Shown: positions 34,237 through 42,362 of the stretch, one piece after another | How positions within the stretch are numbered: the first letter of the stretch is position 1 | Layout: each line of letters starts with the position of its first letter | Source of the DNA: CALKYB01 sp964510575 | Lineage (GTDB): Bacteria; Bdellovibrionota_C; UBA2361; SZUA-149; CALKYB01 | Length of the DNA stretch: 64,000 nucleotides | NCBI GenBank assembly: GCA_964510575.1 | Contig: CAZECN010000010.1 | Span: 1 to 64,000 of the forward strand | Direction of reading: 5' to 3' | Made by a program: the position numbers and the translations under genes | The notes under the pieces: generated by a model | The model's database searches: none | Told to the model about the DNA's origin: nothing | Seen by the model: only the letters and a program-made list of their open reading frames with translations

Positions 34237-35439
34237 TTGATACAAGAGGACAACGAAAACGAACTACCCGCAGATATTTCCCCTACGGAGAGAAATATTC
34301 TTCTGGTAGACGACGATGCCACTCTTTTAGAGTCACTAGCTGATTCCCTGGCCCTCTTAAACAAAAGTTTCAACGTTACAACAGCAACCTCGGCTGAAGA
34401 AGCAGCAGAATATTTCCAAATGAACCCGATTGATTTGCTTATCACCGATCTAATTCTACCTGGTATTAGTGGACTGGAACTTGCTGAGCAGCTTCACTCC
34501 TTCAACCCTAGGGTAAAATCTATAATGATTTCTGGTTATGGAAATGAACAAATTCTAGCCAGTGCAAAAAGATACGGCTGCTTAGCTCAACTGAATAAAC
34601 CATTTGCTTTGACTGAATTGGTTTCTCTTATCAACTCTGCTTTTGATAACAGAGGGAAATTTAGAGTTAGTCTGCCCGAACTAACCCTTCCTGACCTCCT
34701 ACACCTTTATAAAAGAAACAAGGAAAATGTAGTGTTAAGTATAGTCAGCGATCAGGCATCTGGCATACTTGTAATTGAGGCAGGCTCAATTTCGCATGTG
34801 CGTTATAATGGTCAAGAAGGACCAGCTGCCCTGCTCGACATAGTTGATATTAAGGCTGGTTCCATCAATGCCTTAAGTAGCTCAGCCGCTCCTAATAAAA
34901 GTACTGTTTCTATCAGTGCAGAAGCCTTAGAGGCGGCTGTTGATTCAGCTAATCCGGCTTTAATCCTAGGAATTGCCCAAAACTCTGACGAAGAAGTTAG
35001 TTCTGAAAGTGTTGAAAATGAAAACACTCGTCTAGGTGAAATGATTTCCTCCGAAATGTTAGCTGAGTGTAGTGATTCTCTAATTGAAAACCTTGAAGAA
35101 CTTTTGACAGAGGGTGGATTTTTGCCAGAGGTAGAACCTCTGGAGGAGAGCGTGGATTCACAATCGCAAGCTGAAAATAAGCTAGAAGACTTTAGTGAGG
35201 AAGATTTGATACTTCATCCCGAGCCTGACGAGCTCGTGCTCCACTACTCTCCTCGTATGCAACGGCGCAGAGCAATCGCTCGAGAGCTTGTAAACAAAGG
35301 TGTGGAGCATTTTAAAGCTCAACAACTCGGACCAGCAAAAGAAGCCTGGGAACAAGCTTTAGTTCTAGACAGAAAAAATAAAGATGCGACAAGAAATCTT
35401 GAAATTCTAGAGCAATTAATAGAGTCTATAAAAAAATAA
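34237..35439 (+). CDS. Response regulator with DUF4388 (PATAN) and TPR-like tail
   Basis: This 400-residue protein starts with a receiver domain (residues about 20-135): LLVDDDATLLESL, the phospho-Asp in LLITDLILPGISG, and LNKPF. A DUF4388 segment follows (about 150-230: LTLPDLLHLYKRNKENVVLS, then GILVIEAGSISHV), then a long acidic linker. The C-terminal helical TPR-like part has FKAQQLGPAKEAWEQAL. Such proteins act in signalling, often as cytoplasmic scaffolds, in delta-type proteobacteria. The start is TTG 34237 with GGGGA 8 bases upstream. No kinase gene is adjacent. Confidence 0.85.
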   Translation: MIQEDNENELPADISPTERNILLVDDDATLLESLADSLALLNKSFNVTTATSAEEAAEYFQMNPIDLLITDLILPGISGLELAEQLHSFNPRVKSIMISGYGNEQILASAKRYGCLAQLNKPFALTELVSLINSAFDNRGKFRVSLPELTLPDLLHLYKRNKENVVLSIVSDQASGILVIEAGSISHVRYNGQEGPAALLDIVDIKAGSINALSSSAAPNKSTVSISAEALEAAVDSANPALILGIAQNSDEEVSSESVENENTRLGEMISSEMLAECSDSLIENLEELLTEGGFLPEVEPLEESVDSQSQAENKLEDFSEEDLILHPEPDELVLHYSPRMQRRRAIARELVNKGVEHFKAQQLGPAKEAWEQALVLDRKNKDATRNLEILEQLIESIKK

Positions 35440-35443
35440 TCGG

Positions 35444-36557
35444 TTATTCTAAATTGTCATCTGACATTAAATAAGACTCTATGAAAGAGTCCAAGTCCCC
35501 GTCTAGAACAGCTTGCACATTACCAGTTTCATGATTAGTTCGAAGATCTTTGACCATCTGGTAAGGCTGCATGACGTAACTTCTAATCTGACTTCCGAAG
35601 TCTATCTTTCTTCTTTCGCCAGCAATTTGCTCTGCCTCAGCTCTTTTCTTATCCATTTCAACCTCATAAAGCTTAGCTTTTAAAAGCTTTAAGCACGTCG
35701 CTTTATTCTTATGTTGTGACCTCTCGTTTTGACAGGTCACAACAATACCAGTTGGTTCGTGAGTAATACGAACAGCTGAGTCTGTTTTATTAATATGCTG
35801 CCCACCGGCTCCACTTGCCCTGTAAGTGTCAATTCGAAGCTCTTCATCTTTGATATCAATTTCAACTGAATCATCTAGCTCTGGCATCACTGAGATTGAA
35901 GCAAAAGAAGTATGCCTCCGGGCATTGGAGTCGAAGGGTGAGATTCTAACTAGTCGATGAACCCCTCTCTCTGAGCGCAAAAATCCAAACGCATTTTCAC
36001 CCTCTACAAATATTGTAGCTGACTTTATTCCAGCCTCCTCACCAGCTTGTATACTTAGCACTTCACTTCGAAAATCTCTGCTCTCAACCCAGCGACAATA
36101 CATGCGAAGAAGCATTTCTCCCCAATCTTGTGCCTCCGTACCGCCAGCTCCAGAATTTATTTCAATAATAGCGTTAGAGCTGTCATGAACTCCTGAAAGC
36201 ATCTTCTCTAGCTCGACAGAACGGAGCTTTGTCTCAGCCTTTTGAAGTTCAGCTTCACACTCCTTCGCTAGCTCTTCGTCATTGCTTTCTTTAATCAGCT
36301 CCAACATTACTTCCAAATCTTCAGCCGAAGCTTTAAGATTCTCTACTGAGCTAACCTGATTTTCTAGCCGGGATCTTTCTTTTTGAATTTCCTGAGCACG
36401 GTCATTGTCATTCCAAAACTCAGGTGCTGAGGAAATTTGTTCTATTTCTTTAAGGCGAGTCTTCTTTGAAGGTAAGTCAAAGATAGCTCCCCAACGAATC
36501 CAGTCTCTCGCTGAGAGATTCCAGTCGTTGTTTAATGTCAGTAGGGTCGAAAGGCAT
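35444..36557 (-). CDS. prfB: Peptide chain release factor 2, with programmed +1 frameshift
   Basis: RF2 reads UGA and UAA and releases the finished peptide. The main frame holds the SPF anticodon-like tripeptide (ISPFDS) and the GGQ motif (ASGAGGQHINK). The first 26 codons (ATG 36557, MPFDPTDIKQRLESLSERL...) are in another frame and end CTT TGA C at 36482-36476. A +1 shift there joins L-D-L to the 344-residue remainder, giving about 370 residues, the normal length. The initiation ATG has a weak ribosome site. This is the classic autoregulatory arrangement: low RF2 favours the shift. Confidence 0.95.
36476..36492 (-). promoter_or_regulatory. prfB programmed frameshift site
   Basis: On the minus strand the sequence is GGGGAGCTATCTTTGAC. 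GGGGAG (36492-36487) acts as the internal Shine-Dalgarno-like element, CTT is the slippery codon, TGA the in-frame stop and C the following base. Compared with E. coli (AGGGGG, TAT, CTT TGA C), only the spacing differs by one base. Confidence 0.93.
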
Positions 36558-36709
36558 TAGAATCTAGTTCCACTAATTATTTCATTCCAAGGCAGGTAAA
36601 GTAACCAAAAACCGAGAAGCAAGCCAATGGGTTAACATCCTAATAAATCAGAAGAAATTTTCCAAAACACGACTTCCCTTACCTACAAGCAATTCAGACC
36701 TAATCCATG

Positions 36710-36739
36710 TTGGATTTGTTTGGACTTTTGCCTTATAAT
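36710..36739 (+). promoter_or_regulatory. Sigma-70-type promoter
   Basis: TTGGAT at 36710-36715 and a perfect TATAAT at 36734-36739 are 18 bases apart. Transcription would begin near 36746, giving a 5' leader of about 163 bases to ATG 36909. A nearer TTGGAC at 36720-36725 is too close to the -10 to serve as its -35. Confidence 0.7.
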
Positions 36740-36786
36740 TCAGGCTCTTTAGCTCTTTAAGTTTGAAAATAGATGTAAGTCAGACT

Positions 36787-36886
36787 TGTTCTCTAACACC
36801 ACAAAGGTGTTAGAGAACAGGTACAAAGGTTTTTTGTTTTCTTTGTTGGTCAGGGCACTCGGACTTCTAGGTCGGAGTGTCTTGAC
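36787..36886 (+). promoter_or_regulatory. Structured 5' leader with two hairpins
   Basis: Hairpin 1: TGTTCTCTAACACC (36787-36800) pairs exactly with 36806-36819 around ACAAA, and a T-rich stretch follows about 10 bases later. Hairpin 2: 36849-36860 pairs with 36875-36886 (12 pairs, two of them G-U) and encloses a short inner stem. The ribosome site lies 8 bases after hairpin 2. It could be a riboswitch, an attenuator or an RNA-stabilising leader. I recognise no known riboswitch class. Confidence 0.6.
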
Positions 36887-36908
36887 AACAACACAGGAGA
36901 CTATCCAC

Positions 36909-39254
36909 ATGACTACTCAAGATAATCCGCAGCTACTTGCCTATGCTCTCTCTAAGGCAGCAGGAGGGCGCAGAACCACAAATCGTTTTAACAAAGAAGG
37001 AAAAATCGTAGATCTTTCTGGACGTGCTGTAACTTCTTCAGCTGATGCTAGTTGGAGCTGGAAAGAATTATCTTTCCTGATAGCTTTTGAAACACTATCG
37101 ACTGTCCAAGAGGCAGTAATACAAAACCTCGAGCTATTCGAGGCTAACGATAATGGGCAATGGGTTCCTTGGCAGGGAGTTCAAACATCGATGACTAACC
37201 ATCCAAATGTCGTGGAGCCAATTAAAGTATCAAATGGCTTAAGTTACATCGCCGCTTACCTTGAGAAAAGGTTTGAAGCGATGAAAGCAGAAAACCCTGC
37301 CTTCGACACCAAAGCCTTTCGCCAATTTCTAGCTGGTAAGGGAGAGTATTATAGCTCCCAACACTGGAATGATTTGGCTATCGAAATTGAACAGGCTGCT
37401 TATGCTGTATACGGTAGCGAATCTCAAGACCTATGGGGTGGTAGAACAATGACACCTCTAGGTTTTTCGAAAGAAATAATCATTGGTAGAGTTCTCCGCT
37501 CATTTGAAGCGGTTCTTCCTTATTTAGACAACAGGATCAATTTCTGGGCAGATGGAGATGGACAATCAGTTGGTAAGTCTCCTCCTAGCCGTCTAAAGAA
37601 TTTGAATCAGTTGCTTCAAGTAACTGCTCTAAGAAGAACCTCTGAAATGGTCCAAGGTGCTATCACAATGGGTCTCGATGTGGCCGGCGCACTCATGGAT
37701 CTCAAGTTAAGGCTTGAGGCTACCAAGAGAGGTGCTCAGTATAAAGGCATGAGACGTCAGTCCTATGTGGATGGAGCTGAACTTGCTGATGCGTTGAGCA
37801 AGGCGAAGCAGTGCCCGCTTAATCAACAACTCGCAGATGGTCACTTGAAATTTGGCCTAACAGCAGCTTTTATTGAACCTCGGTTCAATGAAGCTGTAGT
37901 GAAGCAATTATACGAAGTGATGCATCAAGTAGCTGGTCTTGAAAACGTGAATCTCGTGTCTGATGATTTCGAGATTCCAAGAGAACTTCCTGTCGATGTG
38001 CATGGAGGAGTAGAGGCAAATTGGTTGCTTCAACACCTCTGGTTGCTAGCTGAGGAAATAAAACCACGAGCTGGTGGTTTAGGTTCATTCATCATAAGTG
38101 ATTGCGAGCAAGCGGAAATGGTTAAGTTTATGCGAAACCTACTCCGCCTGTTCAAAATCAATGATATGGACGTTGTTCCTCTGGTAGAAACCAATATGAT
38201 TACTACCGGTAAAGAGGAGCAACTGGATGCCTTAATTGCTTCGGCTGAAAAAAGCGTTATGGTTGCGCTTAGCGACCTCAAAAAACGTTATGGCCAATTT
38301 GGTGCTTTCTTGGAGCTGTACTACCTGCGAAAGATTATTGCTGCTGGTAAAGTTCCTTACCTAGGAGGAGACATGCATGGCGAAGATTTCCGTAGTCTTG
38401 GAGAATGGCATAAACGCGCCCTCTCCAAGTTGGAAAATCCACATCATGCGGTGGATATGCTGAAGCTAATCGGTCTCGATCCTGTAAACTCAGATGTGAA
38501 GATGCGTCAGACAATACAGGGCGACACGTCGGCTAAAATCGGAATGACAGCTAGTATGTTTAAGAACCACTTGGCGCCGATGATTCCTAAGGATTGGGAC
38601 TTTACCATGCTGAATATTCCAGGGTGGTATAAAGAGATCTGCTTTATTAGTAGGCTGCCATACCTTGAGCTAACCAACAGCCCAAGTTTTGGAGAGTTAT
38701 TCATGTATCTTTCCAAGTTCCCACCAATGGCCGTCATCTCTGGCAGGCCTGACCAAAAGTCTGGTGGGGTAGATGGCGATAACGATCCAAAGCCAAAGAC
38801 TGTCGAATCGGCTCGAGCAATTATATTCAACCAAACCAGTTTGGTTGGCGGTCTTGGAGCAGTACGTCTTGCTGGAATCCGACAAATTCCAGAAGAGGTA
38901 TTGGCTCAATTTCAAGCTGCTTACAAAAATGGCTGCGTATTTGCTCGACATATGGCTGCCTACTGGCAAAGAAGTCTATTAACTTCTGCTCCAGAACGGC
39001 TGACATATCTTTCAACGATCGTTGAAGAATCAAAGACTTCAGTTGATCGTTTGCAGGCTATTGATTCAACAGGGAGAAAAGCTTACCAAAGAGTTACTGG
39101 GCAAGTTCCTCCAAGTCTACCAAACTCGATTCTTATAATTGAGGATGATTTGAGAAAATTGCTCAAAAACGGTGCTTGCTCTCCGGCCGATGCCACTCCA
39201 TTTAATAAAGCTTTAATCAAAGCTGTACTGAAAATTTATCAAACTGGTGGCTAG
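36909..39254 (+). CDS. Large cytosolic protein of unknown identity
   Basis: I do not recognise this 781-residue protein with confidence. It has no signal peptide or membrane segments and a Glu/Leu/Ala-rich helical composition. Segments such as GSFIISDCEQAEMVKF and NDMDVVPLVETNM recall the part of phosphoenolpyruvate carboxylase before its catalytic loops, but the hallmark HPTE, QPGT and GYSDS motifs are missing. Other notable blocks are DLWGGRTMTPLGFSKEIIIG, YLGGDMHGEDF and FNQTSLVGGLGAVRLAGIRQ. ATG 36909 has AGGAGA 9 bases upstream. It stands alone between its own promoter and a strong terminator, which suggests substantial expression. Confidence 0.85.
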   Translation: MTTQDNPQLLAYALSKAAGGRRTTNRFNKEGKIVDLSGRAVTSSADASWSWKELSFLIAFETLSTVQEAVIQNLELFEANDNGQWVPWQGVQTSMTNHPNVVEPIKVSNGLSYIAAYLEKRFEAMKAENPAFDTKAFRQFLAGKGEYYSSQHWNDLAIEIEQAAYAVYGSESQDLWGGRTMTPLGFSKEIIIGRVLRSFEAVLPYLDNRINFWADGDGQSVGKSPPSRLKNLNQLLQVTALRRTSEMVQGAITMGLDVAGALMDLKLRLEATKRGAQYKGMRRQSYVDGAELADALSKAKQCPLNQQLADGHLKFGLTAAFIEPRFNEAVVKQLYEVMHQVAGLENVNLVSDDFEIPRELPVDVHGGVEANWLLQHLWLLAEEIKPRAGGLGSFIISDCEQAEMVKFMRNLLRLFKINDMDVVPLVETNMITTGKEEQLDALIASAEKSVMVALSDLKKRYGQFGAFLELYYLRKIIAAGKVPYLGGDMHGEDFRSLGEWHKRALSKLENPHHAVDMLKLIGLDPVNSDVKMRQTIQGDTSAKIGMTASMFKNHLAPMIPKDWDFTMLNIPGWYKEICFISRLPYLELTNSPSFGELFMYLSKFPPMAVISGRPDQKSGGVDGDNDPKPKTVESARAIIFNQTSLVGGLGAVRLAGIRQIPEEVLAQFQAAYKNGCVFARHMAAYWQRSLLTSAPERLTYLSTIVEESKTSVDRLQAIDSTGRKAYQRVTGQVPPSLPNSILIIEDDLRKLLKNGACSPADATPFNKALIKAVLKIYQTGG

Positions 39255-39259
39255 TACAT

Positions 39260-39300
39260 TAAACGAAGGTCAGAACTTCCTCTGACCTTCGTTTCTTTTT
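39260..39300 (+). terminator. Strong Rho-independent terminator
   Basis: AAACGAAGGTCAGA (39260-39273) pairs exactly with TCTGACCTTCGTTT (39280-39293) around a six-base loop, followed by CTTTTTCTT. It begins five bases past the stop codon of the 36909 gene. The A-run on the left may let it act in both directions. Confidence 0.92.
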
Positions 39301-39469
39301 CTTGAGTAAGAGAGGTTTTTAATGAAATTTTTATTTAGATTTCTATTAAAAGGATTTTAAGCCTGTTCTCTGACTCTATTCTTAGATTTCTGCCAAGAAA
39401 ATTTCCTCTGGTAAACCTACACGTAATTACAAATACTTACCGCAGGATCACCCGCGCTTTTTTGTTTAT

Positions 39470-39955
39470 TTAGCTTAACCCAAGCTTTTCAACCGTCAGC
39501 TCAAACAATTCTTGCTCCCGGCTCTCCATTTCAAGAGCTTTTTCTTTACTCACATTTTCATGTTCGTAACCAACTAGATGAAGAACTCCGTGAACAAGTA
39601 GTCTTAGAGTTTCATCAGCTAAACTTACGTTTAGCTCCTTGGCCTGAACTCGAGCAGTTTCTAAAGAGATCACTACATCGCCGAGTGACTGGGCCTCGAC
39701 TCCTCCACTTTCTCCCTCAGTCATTGGGAAAGAAAGCACATCAGTTGCCATATCTTTATTTCGAAACTTTGAATTGAGTTCTTTTATTTCAGAATCATCC
39801 GTTAGAAGAATACTTAGCTCAGGGTAGTCACCCCTAAGATTTTTCAATGCCAAGGCGTTTAAGAGTATCCTTCCCGCCTCCGTTAGCTGGCTTATCGTCA
39901 GAGCCTTCTTCTGAAGCTCGCTTACTGTCTCCCGAACTAGAACCTCTGTGGCCAT
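39470..39955 (-). CDS. ybeY: Endoribonuclease YbeY
   Basis: YbeY is a metal-dependent RNase involved in 16S rRNA 3' maturation and ribosome quality control. The zinc motif HGVLHLVGYEHE is complete, preceded by ATDVLSFPM and SLGDVVIS, which are typical. I chose ATG 39955 (161 residues) because AGGAG lies 7 bases before it, and it retains the family's first helix; the frame is open up to 40003. It overlaps the PgpH-like gene by 122 bases in another frame. PgpH-YbeY adjacency is common in other bacteria. Confidence 0.93.
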   Translation of the reverse strand: MATEVLVRETVSELQKKALTISQLTEAGRILLNALALKNLRGDYPELSILLTDDSEIKELNSKFRNKDMATDVLSFPMTEGESGGVEAQSLGDVVISLETARVQAKELNVSLADETLRLLVHGVLHLVGYEHENVSKEKALEMESREQELFELTVEKLGLS

Positions 39956-42353
39956 CTTCTTGCTCCTGTTTCTTAGCTCTATCGTGACCCCTTTTCTCAC
40001 CATTCTTCTTAGACGGCTTGAAAGGCTTAACTACTGAAAGGTTGGCTTTGTGCTCACCTGCAACCAGATCATTTTCTTTTTCTTCTTTAGGCTCTGATGA
40101 AGTCTTAGCTGCTGGCTCATTATACTCAACTCTGCGGTGATGAATTCCTGTGAGCACACGAGTAAATTCTTTGGCAATTAAGTGAAGCTCTTTAAGCGTA
40201 AGCTCTGACTCGTCTAGCTCACCATCTGCAAAGACCTTGTTGATCATTTTCTGAACCAAACCCTGAATCTTAGCAGGCGTTGGATCAGAGAGAGTTCTAG
40301 AAGCAGCTTCCACTCCATCGGCAAGCATTAATATTCCAGACTCTTTAGTTTGCGGACGAGGACCTGCATAACGATAGTGAGAATCATCTACATGCTCATC
40401 CTCCTCGGCTTCTTTTAAGGCCTTGTCATAAAAATACTCTATCAAGGAAGTTCCGTGATGTTCTCTAATAAAGTCCACTAGTGGTCGAGGTAACTTATGC
40501 TGTTCGGCTAACTCCACTCCATTTTTAACATGAGCTTTGATTATCAATGCCGACATCGATGGAGCGAGTTTGTCGTGCCGATTTTCTTTCGAAGTTTGAT
40601 TTTCAATGAAGTAGGCCGGATTCTTCATCTTCCCTACATCATGATAATAGGCCCCAACTCTAGAAAGTAAGCTTTTCGCTCCTATAGACTTGGCAGCCCC
40701 TTCGGCCATTTGACCCATCACCACTGAGTGATTCCAGGTCCCTGGAGCCTGAACTGAAAGCTCTCTAAGTAAGGGTCGATCCAAAGAAGCAAGTTCAAGC
40801 AGCTTCATGTCCGTAATGTAAGAACCTGCCATCTCAACTAGCGGCGTAATAGAAGCAGCAAGAATACCAGACAAAAGACCCGCTACGGTTACACAAAATA
40901 GCTTCTGACTATTGCTCGCAAAAGTACTTTGAGGCTCAAGTAAAACAAAGCCTAGAACCAGAACGATATTAATTAACGCGACCCGGAGCCCTGCCACTAA
41001 AAACTGAGAACGTCTGGGGCAATGCTGAACACTAACTGCTCCAACAATGTTACCCATTATAATTAGCAAAAGAAACTGCCATGCTTCTTCGAGAAAAACT
41101 CCGGTAAGAAGAGCAAAGGTCATTGCAAACAGAAATACCGCCGGCGCTCCGAGAGTAACTTCTAAGAGAATTCCACCCACAGCAACTGGGGCTATTAGCA
41201 ATATTACTCCTGAACTTAGCTCTGGGTAGGAGTAACTTAGGGCATCTCCTAGAATCCTGACTCCCTTAAACGCCAAAAAACTTCCGATCAAAACAGCTGA
41301 CACCACTATCAGATCTCTAAGGTGGGGTTTAAAGGCTGGCCAAATTTTAATTGTAAACAAAAATACAGTCGTAATAATCAAAGTAGAAAGCAAAAAGTAG
41401 CCGACTACTCCTTTCACTACATCAATCATCCGGTGCTGGGAGCGAATTTGCTCTAATATAGCGGCCTGAGACTTGGAAATTATATCTCCCGCTCTAACAA
41501 TGAACTGACCTCGCTTTATAGTATAAGCTACTGGCTCAATACTACCTCGTAAACTTGTAGCCCGTCCCTCAAACTCAGCTGAGTCAAGAATGACATTAGG
41601 CTCGATCATCATTAAGCCCAACTTGTTGACCAAAGAACGTAGCGACGCTGGTCCTTCCAAATCACGTCGAGCCAAAGCCTTTCCAAAAAGCGTGCTGGCC
41701 TGCTTATAGCTAATCAGATTGTTAGAGCCGTAAATCTCCTTCTCTTTTCCGGTTGAAGAGCTAACAAGAAGGACTCCACTTTCTTCAATGGCGTTATCAA
41801 TTAGCTCTCGATTAGCAACGATTCCTCGAAGAAGGTAAGGATCAACCAAAGCCTCTAGAGTGGATTCCAGCTGGGGCCAATTTTTTTTGTTCTTAATAAC
41901 CTTCCACTCTTCCCCAACCAGGTTAATTCTGGCCTGAAGCTCAAAGGAGGTTCTCTGCTCTTTTGTTAGGGGCAGCAAGTAGCCGGGTTTATCGTCCTGA
42001 ACACCAGCAAATTCTTGAAGTGAGGCAAAAAGCTTTGTAAGGCGAGCCTTAGCCAAAGAACTTTCACTATCATCATGTCTAAAAATTCTCTTTAAACTTA
42101 AAACCGCATTGTCTCTTCTTTTAGTGGTAGCTGCCAGATCCTGTATTTTATATTCCCTAGGAGCTTGAATACTACGAGCGGCCTGAGAACCTGCTGAAAA
42201 ACTACCAGGTGAAAGAAGAGACCAGTAGCTATCAAAAACCACCGGAGTCATTACAGCAGTAAGAATCACAGTTGTCAGAAGCAAGACTATGATTCTGCCA
42301 ATATCCTCAGGAGTAATTTGGCTTAACGTTAAATTTTCTGGAAGTAGTTTCAA
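39834..42353 (-). CDS. Membrane HD-domain phosphodiesterase, PgpH-like (7TM-HD)
   Basis: This 839-residue protein has an N-terminal membrane segment, a large extracytoplasmic 7TMR-HDED-like domain (about residues 60-300), seven hydrophobic segments (about 310-500), and a C-terminal HD domain with NHSVVMGQMAEGAAK and AYYHDVGKM (near residue 566), then AHVKNGVELAEQH and IREHHGT. Known PgpH proteins hydrolyse cyclic di-AMP; that substrate is inferred. The last 100 residues are charged and low-complexity. The start is TTG 42353 with AAGGA 5 bases before it. It follows alaS by 9 bp. Confidence 0.92.
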   Translation of the reverse strand: MKLLPENLTLSQITPEDIGRIIVLLLTTVILTAVMTPVVFDSYWSLLSPGSFSAGSQAARSIQAPREYKIQDLAATTKRRDNAVLSLKRIFRHDDSESSLAKARLTKLFASLQEFAGVQDDKPGYLLPLTKEQRTSFELQARINLVGEEWKVIKNKKNWPQLESTLEALVDPYLLRGIVANRELIDNAIEESGVLLVSSSTGKEKEIYGSNNLISYKQASTLFGKALARRDLEGPASLRSLVNKLGLMMIEPNVILDSAEFEGRATSLRGSIEPVAYTIKRGQFIVRAGDIISKSQAAILEQIRSQHRMIDVVKGVVGYFLLSTLIITTVFLFTIKIWPAFKPHLRDLIVVSAVLIGSFLAFKGVRILGDALSYSYPELSSGVILLIAPVAVGGILLEVTLGAPAVFLFAMTFALLTGVFLEEAWQFLLLIIMGNIVGAVSVQHCPRRSQFLVAGLRVALINIVLVLGFVLLEPQSTFASNSQKLFCVTVAGLLSGILAASITPLVEMAGSYITDMKLLELASLDRPLLRELSVQAPGTWNHSVVMGQMAEGAAKSIGAKSLLSRVGAYYHDVGKMKNPAYFIENQTSKENRHDKLAPSMSALIIKAHVKNGVELAEQHKLPRPLVDFIREHHGTSLIEYFYDKALKEAEEDEHVDDSHYRYAGPRPQTKESGILMLADGVEAASRTLSDPTPAKIQGLVQKMINKVFADGELDESELTLKELHLIAKEFTRVLTGIHHRRVEYNEPAAKTSSEPKEEKENDLVAGEHKANLSVVKPFKPSKKNGEKRGHDRAKKQEQEDGHRGSSSGDSKRASEEGSDDKPANGGGKDTLKRLGIEKS

Positions 42354-42362
42354 GTTTTCCTT

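Larger units (their letters stand above)
36558..36908 (+). other. Intergenic region and leader before the 36909 gene
   Basis: Up to about 36700 nothing clear is seen apart from the region upstream of prfB. From 36710 there is a promoter, then a leader of about 160 bases with two strong hairpins. An earlier in-frame start at 36786 would make the first hairpin coding; I prefer ATG 36909, which has AGGAGA 9 bases upstream. Confidence 0.65.

Noticed and set aside
35444..36316. Truncated prfB or sequencing frameshift
   Set aside because: The break sits exactly at the classic CTT TGA C site with an upstream SD-like element, so it is a normal programmed frameshift.
36909..39254. Confident call of phosphoenolpyruvate carboxylase
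   Set aside because: The catalytic HPTE, QPGT and GYSDS motifs are absent, so only weak regional similarity can be claimed.
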